A stretch of DNA of 64,000 nucleotides from Lysinibacillus sp. KCTC 33748 (GTDB lineage Bacteria > Bacillota > Bacilli > Bacillales_A > Planococcaceae), in NCBI RefSeq assembly GCF_002237755.1, contig NZ_MWSJ01000005.1:1-64000 (forward strand), in the 5' to 3' direction. This document shows positions 37,101 through 43,864 of the stretch, one piece after another (position 1 is the first letter of the stretch; every line of letters begins with the position of its first letter). The position numbers were made by a program, and so were the translations under genes. Below the pieces are notes generated by a model. That model did no database searches. It worked only from the letters and a program-made list of their open reading frames with translations, and was not told the origin of the DNA.

Positions 37101-38224
37101 GCGATAAGTTCTTCCTTAGCTTTTTGAGCTTCTTCATACCTAGCAGTAACAAATTGAATAGCAGCGCCTGCTATCGAACCAACAACACCAACAGCCCCTA
37201 AGGCATTAGATAACATATTAGCACCTTTGGAAAATTTAGATGTGCTATTCGATGCTGCATCCGATGCTTCTGCAATTGAAGAAATTGTTTGGCCAAACTC
37301 TATAGCTTTAGCTGAATAGTCTGAGACTTGCTTTCCAAGACTGGTATCTTCAGACGTATTTTTTTTCAAGTCAGTCATTTTAGTATTAATATCTATAAGA
37401 ATAGAGCGGAGTTCTTTAAGTGCTCCAATAGTTTCATTAAAGTCAGTAGGAGGTGAGGGTATTTCTTTTACATGAGAAGGTGCTTCTTTAACAGTAGCTT
37501 GTACTGTTTCTGAGCTAACGACAGGTGTAACATTTGCGACAACATCAATTTTGAACTTCGGTAAAGACATTTTATTAATCTGTTCTGAAATGCGTAGCTT
37601 CGTTTTTTCAACATCAAGCTCCATAACAGTTTTAAGACCTTGTAGTTCTTTCGTTTCAACAGTGTCTTTAATATGATTAAATGCGCCTTTAGCAAGTTCT
37701 AGTTTTACTTTTGCCTTAGCGAAAATAATTTTTTCTAGGCTTTTATTAATGTTTTCGACACTAGCCTTTTTTTCTAAAATAAGCTCAATTGGTTTTTGGT
37801 TTACTTTAACAGTCTCTATAAATTCGTTAATATTTGCTTTAGATTGTTGATAGTTCACACCAAAAGAAATCTGAAGTGGTTGTACCTCAATTTTCTTTAA
37901 AGCACTCTTGACTGTAGTTTGTGTTGCTTGTTCATTAACATAGAAAATCAAAGATTTCTTAGCTTGTTTTTGGTTGTTTAGGAAAGTTTGAATGTTTGCT
38001 TTACTTTGTCCAACTGCAACATCAAAACTAAGGTTAATGTTTTTATTTTTATGCTTGTCTAAAAATGTTTTGATGTTTTTATTAGATGCACCAACATTTA
38101 CACCAAAAGTTAGTTTTTTATCTTTCATTTCTTTAGATAAGAATGTATCAATCCTTTTTTTGGATTTATCTTTATCAATATCTAACGAAACCAAAAACTT
38201 TACTTCGTTATTTGTAATACTCAA
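31190..38224 (-). CDS. tape measure protein with M23 peptidase and tail lysozyme (2344 aa)
   Basis: Initiation is placed at TTG 38224 (MSITNNEVKFLVSLDID) because AAGAAGGAG lies 9 bases upstream; the frame is open 40 codons further but without a ribosome site. The N-terminal 220 residues are loose repeats of about 38 residues ending in FL (IDTFLSKE, IKTFLDKH, IQTFLNNQ). A hydrophobic helix near 340-358 (LGAVGVVGSIAGAAIQF) is followed by long coiled coils. At about 1080-1200 is an M23 LytM endopeptidase with HRGTDID, YYAHM and HLHYE. At about 1228-1370 is a phage tail lysozyme (IMGNIQQESSF, FGIAQW). It sets tail length and opens the wall on entry. Resembles YomI/CwlP of SPbeta in size and content. 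Confidence 0.92.
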   Translation of the reverse strand: MSITNNEVKFLVSLDIDKDKSKKRIDTFLSKEMKDKKLTFGVNVGASNKNIKTFLDKHKNKNINLSFDVAVGQSKANIQTFLNNQKQAKKSLIFYVNEQATQTTVKSALKKIEVQPLQISFGVNYQQSKANINEFIETVKVNQKPIELILEKKASVENINKSLEKIIFAKAKVKLELAKGAFNHIKDTVETKELQGLKTVMELDVEKTKLRISEQINKMSLPKFKIDVVANVTPVVSSETVQATVKEAPSHVKEIPSPPTDFNETIGALKELRSILIDINTKMTDLKKNTSEDTSLGKQVSDYSAKAIEFGQTISSIAEASDAASNSTSKFSKGANMLSNALGAVGVVGSIAGAAIQFVTARYEEAQKAKEELIAKNEQEVKSFADNEKAIDSLLSKYSTLSAESKGQQLDSQKYKELLDTQNELGKLLPNLVKGEDEYGNKILVSSMQAETKVDILKQELEVQKLLNAEKGKKEQEEAEETARDTIKGANRDTELNLESAYAYVHKMELVSHNYDELKDKLTKGIGINEDLWSGNSLKSIDDVALAIERVKEALAKKTELNLGEGAIFDLESSQKHLEQIYFELLQSQKDVMSGLNVLKTGYTKDLEDTIKLTGDFSTEGQEVFEDVANSVINLAETESDLDDFNEAITMALGKKDADIEKNFTELADTISEMKKSGITDVDEFEKKYGESFNTIKGSILKALKDSGIKEGTALYETYENTLDNFIESKLNEEKAIKEIMETQGKGRKEAEEYFKTHNEGAEGLADVIDPLVEYAQKIKSFSSLGEEMLGVTGKQISETNELTGIYKYLSSVTNKTTDEQAKLEDAMKKLKALYPHLVKNGEIRIESIEAENKMNKILTESYKNLTDGKYNSEEEQTYYSAVGAKARVENLQVELEALEKAKNFHEKNALLMSGFSGVAGLAMKATAIAYQSRYDTTKAKLDQELAKLNTGINSLSTSNDKYSKSSDKASESTDNYSKSSDKASESTKDAKKELSELEKITNKYTLTLDKLNTSLKEVESRQKKYPTYSKQYRQALADENKLLQQQNDIYNQKLKDLNGVTNSSSTTVSGTGGTVRPKGWSGQITSQYGTRSDNHRGTDIDGKIGDVLESNINGKVLKAGDATKIGEDKSYGNLVIIQDANNNKHYYAHMNDVSVVKGQQITAGTKLGTIGNTGTVRSGSGGDGSHLHYEIRNSSNQTINPSSYIASARQGVTSGGSSKANGNSTQATVWNFFKSKGLSDSAVAGIMGNIQQESSFSSTAGKNAQGSAFGIAQWRGSRLSELNSFAKSKGTSANDLGTQLDFMWKELQGKEKQALHSLNRTLTATEHASNFNTLYERSGEKAGSKGHNNRVNYANNAYNTYAGSGATAGSGSGDDDYARVHSESQSMIQAIMANNDKISENNFNTIKSQMDAYKRNRDMEDNAIAKQAELQKNMLEYSKAYEDSVNKQYTAEQRKLKSYQAEYAYIQKMYDAGGLDLNQQDQLLDRRYELQQVMLQSQNQIKAYYNEIISSKLSKFDYHMEKHQKVLEWEEVKIQSLDNTSERYRKTLEIMANTRKSQLTTAKQEIDYINQMLSKGNLTIEMYEELTSRAGELKKELVELNEAFHQLNYEKVQAVATSHDIKIDDIDFELSYNQSLRGLLDEGSGDYLKTLESDMELYQKKLIEIAQKEIDMKAEMQGLDLGSQKLQDLEEQLEELALSYLDVQNAVKDTQDAIDNFAKAVDDKVEEMRNKLAEDIINALKDAYREAKDIQLSAIDKLIEAEEERHEKVMKQYDKELEAYTKIIDAKRREIQDADRDRTYGNKLDELNTQKQELQNKLNLLSNVNTYEGIKEKEELQKQIAEIEKQINEEKYQYEKGLREQQLDDMLDDKTEHIEDLKDKEDEYSKEVLDSLNKQKKYWEKHYEDLLNDEAKFNELREEMAQGHYGKVQELYNKYIGELKASLPDLEDRFDGTWEAVGTSIRENVINEMERLLKEIEKVEEEIEKVQNLAKNVTGEHDFSTDANQTVENAGKTDPLTEADMKVILAKFMNEKIAGSLDPKKDAVRIKNIKDKADKLAKEGRAEGSKYNANQSLGSIFDSMSSSQISELGSYFQNNSDASGFMTQEYLDYIKEFGQTASKGKVMTHGDKQVMLAKYMKEYLMPLANTKAKKDALNGTATKIADSGRMHTSLISPTVSYEQSLSKLSGKQQAELGQYMLDNSTVVSFDDLKNKLINYADNLRRNASNDFVGADTGGMTTGFGSTGGTDGKGGRLALLHQNELVSNPLDTERMLRISSIMDNVMRTINGVIALPASPKVNSVSTPTETEKSTVVNINIDKFNGTKNDIDYLAKQIQNRLLREKGKR

Positions 38225-38330
38225 AATGTTTAGCTCCTTCTTTATTCGTCGTTGTGCAACTATTTTGTTGCAGTCTAAAACCCTCAAGTAAACCCCTAAC
38301 CGAAATAGGGTAGGGATGTAATTCAAAGTA

Positions 38331-39290
38331 TTAGAAAATATCATCTAGTTCATCTGAATCATCTTTTATAACATAGATAGATGTTGTTTCAGTAGAGATG
38401 TGATTTAAAAGCACCTTAGCTTTATTAATGTCTTTTCCTTCTTCAACTACTAAGTGTGTCGCTCTTGAGCGTCTAAGTGCGTGGGGTGTTAGTTTATATC
38501 CTAAGATATAATTGAACTTATTAGTAAACCACGCATTGAAAGCGTCAGGACTAAGTTCTTTTGTTTCACCATTCTTAAACTTACGAACGAAAACATATGG
38601 GTTATCGTCTTCACCACGAATTTCAAGCCATTTTAAAATAGCTTGTCTAGCTTCTTCGCTATACATCAGTTTGATCGGTTTACCAACCTTACCTTTACCT
38701 TTACCACGAACATGAGGTGTTGCGTAGAAGTCTTTGTTCTTTACCTTAGGCATATCAAAGAACTCTTTTTTCATCTGAGCAATTTCTGCTCTACGTGCGC
38801 CTGTGCTGTAGCTTAATAAGAAGTAAGCAATCATTTGATACTCACCTTCTTTTTCAAGCTCTGCAATAAGCCTGTCAATATCTTCTTTCGCTACAATATT
38901 CTTTTCTCTCACAAGCTGTTTAGGAGGGGAGGGAATAGCCTTGTTGAAGATATTTCTAAATTCAGGGTAGTCTTCGCCATAGTAAAGTTCAATATAGTTA
39001 CAAAGTGAACTTACTGCTGAGCGTTTGAACTTAACAGCATTAGAAGATAACTCTAATGACATCAAGTGATTCTGATAATCTAAAGCGTGTCTTGCTTTTA
39101 ATTTGTGGATAGGGCTGTTGTCAAATTCATCTTTAACATATCTCACAAAGATTTTTAATGCGCTTGTATATTGTTTAAGTGTTTTATCTGATAGATGTTG
39201 TTGTTTCAAGAACTTATTAACAATCTTTCTATTCCACTCATTACATTCAAGCCATTCTTCATTAGTTACAGGAGGTATTTTAATTGCCAT
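38331..39290 (-). CDS. yomM: tyrosine recombinase inside the tail operon (YomM-like; 319 aa)
   Basis: Residues about 20-110 are a SAM-like core-binding domain. The catalytic domain keeps every expected residue: Arg166 (STGARRAEIAQ), a Lys in the beta hairpin GKGKGKVGKP (about 198-204), His270 and Arg273 (TPHALRRSR), His297 (LLNHIS) and Tyr306 (TSIYVI). It should therefore be enzymatically competent. It lies between the gp10-like gene and the tape measure, the place I recall for YomM in SPbeta, whose real integrase is a serine recombinase. Its substrate is unknown. Given the duplicated cassette arrays downstream, a role in local rearrangement is possible but unproven. CACCTCC complement, i.e. 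GGAGGTG, precedes ATG 39290. Confidence 0.85.
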   Translation of the reverse strand: MAIKIPPVTNEEWLECNEWNRKIVNKFLKQQHLSDKTLKQYTSALKIFVRYVKDEFDNSPIHKLKARHALDYQNHLMSLELSSNAVKFKRSAVSSLCNYIELYYGEDYPEFRNIFNKAIPSPPKQLVREKNIVAKEDIDRLIAELEKEGEYQMIAYFLLSYSTGARRAEIAQMKKEFFDMPKVKNKDFYATPHVRGKGKGKVGKPIKLMYSEEARQAILKWLEIRGEDDNPYVFVRKFKNGETKELSPDAFNAWFTNKFNYILGYKLTPHALRRSRATHLVVEEGKDINKAKVLLNHISTETTSIYVIKDDSDELDDIF

Positions 39291-39303
39291 TTTCTCACCT
39301 CCT

Positions 39304-39762
39304 TCAATTGTTGATACCTTGCTCTAAAGCTTTTTTAAGGTGTTTGTTATAAGTAGTTTTATCTAGCTTTTCTGCTGTTGCTTTTGCAAATGGTCTAGGT
39401 TCAGCCCATTTTTCATCAGGGTTATACCAACCATTCTCAGAATTGCTAGAGGTGTGCTGTACATCACTACCATTTTCAATTAGCTCTGAAAAAAAATAGC
39501 CATCCATTGAATCACTAGTGAGGTTTTCAAAGTCAGAAGCGAAGGTATTTCCATTAAGCTTATGTTTTGTAAATACCATATTTCTAGCGTCAGAAAGACT
39601 GCCAGCATCATAACTACGCTCATAATAGTCATAGACTTCTGTGTAAACAGAATCTACCATTGCGTGTCTAAACACGTTTAGAACTTGTGGGCTTTTAATG
39701 GTGTCTTTCACTTTACCTTGAACATATTTTTCTAAATCCTTGATATTACTGAATGTAGGCAA
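39304..39762 (-). CDS. gp10-like tail/neck protein (152 aa)
   Basis: N-terminal helix (NIKDLEKYVQGKVKDTIKS), a central part with VFRHAMVDSVYTEVYDYYERSYD, and a C-terminal RPFAKATAEKLDKTTYNKHLKKAL. This matches the general plan of HK97 gp10-like tail-completion proteins, which end in a proline-phenylalanine turn and a helix. SDARNMVFTKHKLN may be a loop. In many phages such proteins lie before the tail tube; here it lies after the tube and chaperone genes. Identification is tentative. Confidence 0.5.
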   Translation of the reverse strand: MPTFSNIKDLEKYVQGKVKDTIKSPQVLNVFRHAMVDSVYTEVYDYYERSYDAGSLSDARNMVFTKHKLNGNTFASDFENLTSDSMDGYFFSELIENGSDVQHTSSNSENGWYNPDEKWAEPRPFAKATAEKLDKTTYNKHLKKALEQGINN

Positions 39763-39777
39763 TTACATCACCCTAAC

Positions 39778-40260
39778 TTATTTAAAGTCTCCTTTTGTTT
39801 CTAATGCTTCATTAATTGCTTCTTGAGCCAATACAGCTTTTTCAGCAACCTTGTTTACACGTTCGATTACTTCTCCAACTTGATTTTGGTCAAAAATTTC
39901 ATCGAAGAATAGGTCAAATAAACCAATCTTCATTAATGCTTCCATTGCCATAATCTTTTCTTCGAACGTGTCACCGATTTCATTTTTAAAGTGAGAGAAG
40001 TATTTAATAATAAGCAATAGCTCATATTTAATTAGTTGTTCTTCACTTTCAAAGAAACTGTATTCTTTTTCGATTGCGTACTGCATATCGTTGAATAGCT
40101 CAAGAGTTAGCTTCTCAACTTGAGTGCGGTCAAAGTATTCGTTATACTTAACTGTTTTTTTAGTCTCAGGGTCAACTACGAACGTAGACATTACATCTAC
40201 TTTCTTAGATTCTGCTAGAATATCTTTTAATTTAATTGGTGACTGTCTTTTTGCTGTCAT
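39778..40260 (-). CDS. tail assembly chaperone-like protein (160 aa)
   Basis: A small helical acidic protein (LTLELFNDMQYAIEKEYSFFE, LLLIIKYFSHFKNEIGDTFEEKIMAMEALMKIGLFDLFFDEIF) placed directly after the presumed tail tube gene and before the tape measure, the standard place for tail assembly chaperones. No second chaperone produced by frameshifting is evident at its 3' end. GGAGAT precedes ATG 40260. Assignment rests on position, size and composition. Confidence 0.5.
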   Translation of the reverse strand: MTAKRQSPIKLKDILAESKKVDVMSTFVVDPETKKTVKYNEYFDRTQVEKLTLELFNDMQYAIEKEYSFFESEEQLIKYELLLIIKYFSHFKNEIGDTFEEKIMAMEALMKIGLFDLFFDEIFDQNQVGEVIERVNKVAEKAVLAQEAINEALETKGDFK

Positions 40261-40303
40261 GGTAAAATCTCCTTTTTATCGGTTAATAGTTTAGAAATAA
40301 AAA

Positions 40304-40326
40304 GGGGAGAGGTTGACCTCTCGCCC
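40304..40326 (-). terminator. hairpin and U-run after the tail tube gene
   Basis: On the minus strand GGGCGAGAGG-TCAA-CCTCTCCCC forms a strong stem and is followed by TTTTTATTT. It sits about 10 bases after a recurrent-motif copy and about 45 bases before ATG 40260, so it separates the tail tube gene from the chaperone-like gene. Confidence 0.7.
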
Positions 40327-40332
40327 TGGTTT

Positions 40333-40360
40333 TTATAACATATTATTATTTTTCTTATTT
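40333..40360 (-). promoter_or_regulatory. recurrent AT motif, divergent copy
   Basis: AAATAAGAAAAATAATAATATGTT on the minus strand, overlapping the stop of the tail tube gene and followed by the hairpin at 40304-40326. A weaker match to the consensus than the copies at 8589 or 22814. Confidence 0.35.
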
Positions 40361-41122
40361 ACGTGGTTTAAGCAGGATTGAACCCATTTCATCAGCACCC
40401 TTAGGGTTAATTACTGCGAAATTGATTTCAGGTGTGTAAACATTGCCGTTCTCTAATGAAATGTCAAACTCACCACTAGGGATTGTTTCAGGGAAATCAA
40501 ATAGAATATCTGCTTTTACTTTTGCAGTGTCTAAGTCATAAGCAATTGTTTTCATTTCTACTCTGTATTTTCCTGCGAACTTAGTAGAATCAATAGAAAT
40601 CCTTTGACCTTCTACTTCCTCTTGATAGAATACATGTAACTCTTGTCCTGCTTTGAAAGTGCCTTTAGCTCCTGCTAATTCAACAGCTTTCTTAGTTTTG
40701 TCTGTTAAAGAAACAACAACATTTAAAGTCTCTTGCGTACCATCAGGTAGTTCAACTTGTGCTTTAGTTCCTACGATAGCACCATCAGGTAATACGATTT
40801 CGTTTGTAGAAGTGGCGCTGTCTACAACAACAATACCTTTAGTATTTGCTGTGAATTGACCTTTACCGTTTTCTTCTACAGCTACACCTTGAGTCATTGC
40901 CCAATACTCAATATCAGCTACTGCTGAACGCATTGCTAAATCAATTGCTTTGTCAGTACGAATTTTGTAAAGTTTTTTGTTACCGATACCGCCTTTAAGG
41001 TCTTCTTCTGAGATAGAGCCTTTGATACCTGCTAACTGCGCTTCCGCGTTTAGTACCACTTTACCTGTTTCTAGGTCAGTGATTGTTACATCTGCTGTGT
41101 CTTGAATTACGATTTTACCCAT
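40355..41122 (-). CDS. major tail tube protein (255 aa)
   Basis: A beta-rich protein with the profile of siphovirus tube subunits: DTADVTITDLETGKVVLNAE near the start, KLYKIRTDKAIDLAMRS, then an internal Ig-like or inserted domain (IVLPDGAIVGTKAQVELPD ... VSLTDKTKKAVELAGAKG ... YQEEVEG), and back to GKYRVEMKTIAYDLDTAKVKADILFDFPE. It stands first before the chaperone-like gene and the tape measure and is flanked by a terminator hairpin, as expected for an abundant virion protein. GGAGGAAT precedes ATG 41122. An alternative is major capsid protein, but no HK97-like E-loop or scaffold neighbour is seen. Confidence 0.6.
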   Translation of the reverse strand: MGKIVIQDTADVTITDLETGKVVLNAEAQLAGIKGSISEEDLKGGIGNKKLYKIRTDKAIDLAMRSAVADIEYWAMTQGVAVEENGKGQFTANTKGIVVVDSATSTNEIVLPDGAIVGTKAQVELPDGTQETLNVVVSLTDKTKKAVELAGAKGTFKAGQELHVFYQEEVEGQRISIDSTKFAGKYRVEMKTIAYDLDTAKVKADILFDFPETIPSGEFDISLENGNVYTPEINFAVINPKGADEMGSILLKPRK

Positions 41123-41159
41123 TGAGTAAATTCCTCCATTTATTTATATTGTGTATGAG

Positions 41160-41915
41160 CTACATTTGAAGTAGCCCACCAAATTTCTTGTCAAATTCAT
41201 TCTTAGATATTACATCATCTTCTAATTTGAATAAGTCAATATGCTTATTCCAAGATTCAATGTTTACCTTCTCTGCAACTGTGGCAAATAGGGTAGATGT
41301 CTGATAGTTATAGATAGCTCCAACACGAGCATAAATAGCGTAAACTTGAAAAATGTTCATTCTACATACATCATCAAAACTGTTACTTGTACTTGCGACA
41401 ATAGAAGTAACAATATCAACAAATGTCTGCTCCTGTGAGGATTGTTGTTTAAATCTTCTAGAGCGTTCAATAGCTCTTTGAATTTCTTCGTTAGGAGAAA
41501 CCTTGTCTTCTGTGATTACATTCATATCCATAATTAATCTTCTGACAAAGTGAAAACTCTCACTAGATTCAAAGATTATTTCGTATTGTATTTCTTCATT
41601 TCCATCAAACACTAATTGAAAAATCTTCAAATAAGCATTTAACAACTGTCGTGTACTAAGAACAATCTCTAATAGGTCTGCTTCCTTGATTTCCGTTAAG
41701 GCTTTTAGACTTGATTCATCTGCCATAGCTTCTTTTAGTTGATTTCTATAGTTGTAGTAGATGTGTAGAGAGTTTTGAGCGATAAGATTTATCTCAGCAG
41801 CATGACTAAGATATTCTCGATAGGTTAAAAATCTGATAGAACCAAATTTCGTATCTACTGTTTCACCGAAAATAAATAAATTCTTATCGTAGTCTAGATT
41901 TTCAATGTGGTGCAT
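41160..41915 (-). CDS. phage protein of unknown function next to the tail tube (251 aa)
   Basis: Helical and acidic (IRFLTYREYLSHAAEINLIAQ, ETVDTKFGSIR, LIMDMNVITEDKVS, IQRAIERSRRFKQQSS). ATG 41915 overlaps the upstream gene end. No enzymatic motif is seen. Its N-terminal phrase FGSIRFLTYREYL resembles assembly or tail-module proteins of large Bacillus and Listeria phages, but I cannot name a family. Presumed morphogenetic on position. Confidence 0.5.
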   Translation of the reverse strand: MHHIENLDYDKNLFIFGETVDTKFGSIRFLTYREYLSHAAEINLIAQNSLHIYYNYRNQLKEAMADESSLKALTEIKEADLLEIVLSTRQLLNAYLKIFQLVFDGNEEIQYEIIFESSESFHFVRRLIMDMNVITEDKVSPNEEIQRAIERSRRFKQQSSQEQTFVDIVTSIVASTSNSFDDVCRMNIFQVYAIYARVGAIYNYQTSTLFATVAEKVNIESWNKHIDLFKLEDDVISKNEFDKKFGGLLQM

Positions 41916-42436
41916 TATTTCTTACTCACATTCATTGTGTATTGATGTAAGAAGCGTCTATAATGTGTTGGGGCTTCACGAGGGTTGCCTGATTTGTATT
42001 CGAGCTTACCAAAGCCTGCAATACGCTCTAACGCTATCAGCTCATTAATCCTGTCAGATATTCGTGATATTCTTAAATCTCTGTCAAATGATTCATGAAT
42101 AAAAATGTCAATGTTAACCTCTTGTTGTGCTACTAGATAGCTTTCAATTACAGGTCTACGTCTACCTTCGTAAATGTAAATCTTGCATAGTTTATTTTCT
42201 ATTAGGTCAGAGGTTTTTTCGCCTAAAACAACTCTCTCGTCAACTAGTTTCCAATAATCATCACTTTCAATGTTTACTAAGTTTGGTAACTTAGGGTCAA
42301 GTGGGTCGGGATGATAGTTTTCTTGAGTGTCATATCCTTTAGGCTCATATTTTAATAATCTCATTAGTTCTTCATCAGTGATTAAAATTTGATATATGTT
42401 TGAGAAGAACTCTACTGTTGAACTTTGTTTAATCAT
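41915..42436 (-). CDS. tail-completion-like protein (173 aa)
   Basis: Starts FFSNIYQILITDEELMRLLKYEP, then PLDPKLPNLVNI and a VDIDIFIHESFDRDLRISRISDRINELIA type region, ending FLHQYTMNVSKK. The helix-strand pattern with an acidic N-terminus and RISDRINELI resembles tail terminator or tail completion proteins. It overlaps the next gene by a base, giving a tight cluster with 41160 and the tube gene. Function assigned only by position and pattern. Confidence 0.5.
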   Translation of the reverse strand: MIKQSSTVEFFSNIYQILITDEELMRLLKYEPKGYDTQENYHPDPLDPKLPNLVNIESDDYWKLVDERVVLGEKTSDLIENKLCKIYIYEGRRRPVIESYLVAQQEVNIDIFIHESFDRDLRISRISDRINELIALERIAGFGKLEYKSGNPREAPTHYRRFLHQYTMNVSKK

Positions 42437-42450
42437 GTTATTGGAATCCT

Positions 42451-42962
42451 TTACAGTTGGATTTCAATGTAACCAATACCGTTCATTACATGTTCCATTG
42501 ATACGGTAACTTGATACTGATTCTGATATATGGTTACAGTTGAGTTAATTTCAGGAATGTGATTTGCTAAGGTAGTTTTAAAATAACTGAACCATTAGGA
42601 AAGGGAATAGAGAGTTATCATCCTGAGAGTAAATCTTGTCAGTCATTATACAAGGCTTTTTAATATTTATTTTTTCTGTTTTATAGATTGGTCTAACCAA
42701 CAGTGTTAGTAACCACCTTGATTTTTCTTTCGTTTTAATAGGGAACTCAGTGTTATAAAGTTCACCGATTAACTGAGGATATATTTCATCATCAACCATG
42801 TTTGTAACAAGGTAAGTGAAGTCTCTCCAAATCAGGCAAAAACAAGAATTTACGCCCATAAAAAGATCTAATGTCATTTACGATACTAGGGATTGGTAAT
42901 GTTTCCTGCATATCAATAAAAACATAAGATAGGGAAGGAGAATCTAAGATATAGTTCACCAT
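42451..42962 (-). pseudogene. tail-module protein with two frameshifts (about 170 aa)
   Basis: Reads MVNYILDSPSLSYVFIDM ... SFYGRKFLFLPDL in one frame, then DFTYLVTNMVDDEIYPQLIG ... DNSLFPFL in a second (42877-42578), then ILKTTLANHIPEINSTVTIY ... MNGIGYIEIQL in a third, ending at TAA 42451. The pieces join without loss, so single-base indels near 42835 and 42590 explain it. It is adjacent to the intact tail-completion-like gene. If a real lesion, it would remove a probable neck or tail component. Confidence 0.65.
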
Positions 42963-43044
42963 TTGTCTTTTTGTGGAATTTTACAAGTCTTTAATTGTGT
43001 TATCATTAGCTCGAACCCTTTTTCTACAAGCGCTAAACATTACA

Positions 43045-43353
43045 TCATTCCTGTTCTAGTTTTTGTATTTGTTTTTCAATCGTGTCAATAGTTCCAAACA
43101 CTTTGCTTTTAATGAATGGTTTATTGTCCTCTTTAATACACTCTTTAAGCAATCCATTAAGAATAGCATGAGTTTGAACAATCCATGCGCCATCATATTC
43201 AGGTGTGATTTCTTTTACGTTATGAACCTCAAAAATAACTGAATTAATGTGGTCAGGTAGCGTAGAAACACCTTCCTCATATAGTGGCAAAATCTTAAAG
43301 ATAGAGCCTTTTAATGAGTGCATATAGTTTAAATAATCTAATTTTGCAATCAT
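43045..43353 (-). CDS. small phage protein, unknown (102 aa)
   Basis: Begins MIAKLDYLNYMHSLKG and ends with a helical EKQIQKLEQE. It contains VIFEVHNVKEITPEYDGAW and ILNGLLKECIKEDN. No recognised domain. It lies between the YonJ-like gene cluster and the tail module, where SPbeta would have head genes. The bases 43354-43613 upstream hold no convincing gene, only an AATCG/CGATT hairpin and some AT-rich sequence. Confidence 0.5.
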   Translation of the reverse strand: MIAKLDYLNYMHSLKGSIFKILPLYEEGVSTLPDHINSVIFEVHNVKEITPEYDGAWIVQTHAILNGLLKECIKEDNKPFIKSKVFGTIDTIEKQIQKLEQE

Positions 43354-43613
43354 TGTGTGTTATCCTTTGATATTAAATAATTCTTTTACATAAGCAACGC
43401 TATATGAGCCCTTAAGAAGCGGGGTGAGTTGATTTCATTAAAATTAGCTCAGCTAAAGTAATGTATTGAACAACGCTAAATTTAGCCCATTCAAACTTTT
43501 CGCTAGTGCGACTGGGAAATTAAAACTAAATTGGTGTTGCTAATCGAAAAACGATTAAATCATTACGATTAATTTCTAGTCGTTTTTTTAGATCTAGCAG
43601 TAGTTTTTGTAAC

Positions 43614-43859
43614 TTACGCTTCTTTTACAGCTTTCGCATATGAACCAACGATTTCAGCTATATCATTAGAAGCTTCTTTGAAGCCTACTTCATAACCTTC
43701 GTCATATGCTTCTTCAATAGCTGTTTCTAACGTGCTAGCAATTAACTGTGATACGGCAATATGAAAGGCTTGCTTAGGTTCAGTGCCGATTTCAATTAAA
43801 TTTTCGAAAGCATCATATGTTGTACATACTTGACATTTTGTTTCTTCCATTGTTTTCAT
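43614..43859 (-). CDS. small acidic protein, unknown (81 aa)
   Basis: AAGGAG precedes ATG 43859, 5 bases downstream of the metallophosphoesterase stop. The sequence begins MKTMEETKCQVCTTYDAF, with a CxxC pair, followed by an amphipathic helix region (AVSQLIASTLETAIEEAYDEGYEVGFKEAS). It could be a small regulator or binding partner of the upstream enzyme. No family recognised. Confidence 0.55.
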   Translation of the reverse strand: MKTMEETKCQVCTTYDAFENLIEIGTEPKQAFHIAVSQLIASTLETAIEEAYDEGYEVGFKEASNDIAEIVGSYAKAVKEA

Positions 43860-43864
43860 GCTCC

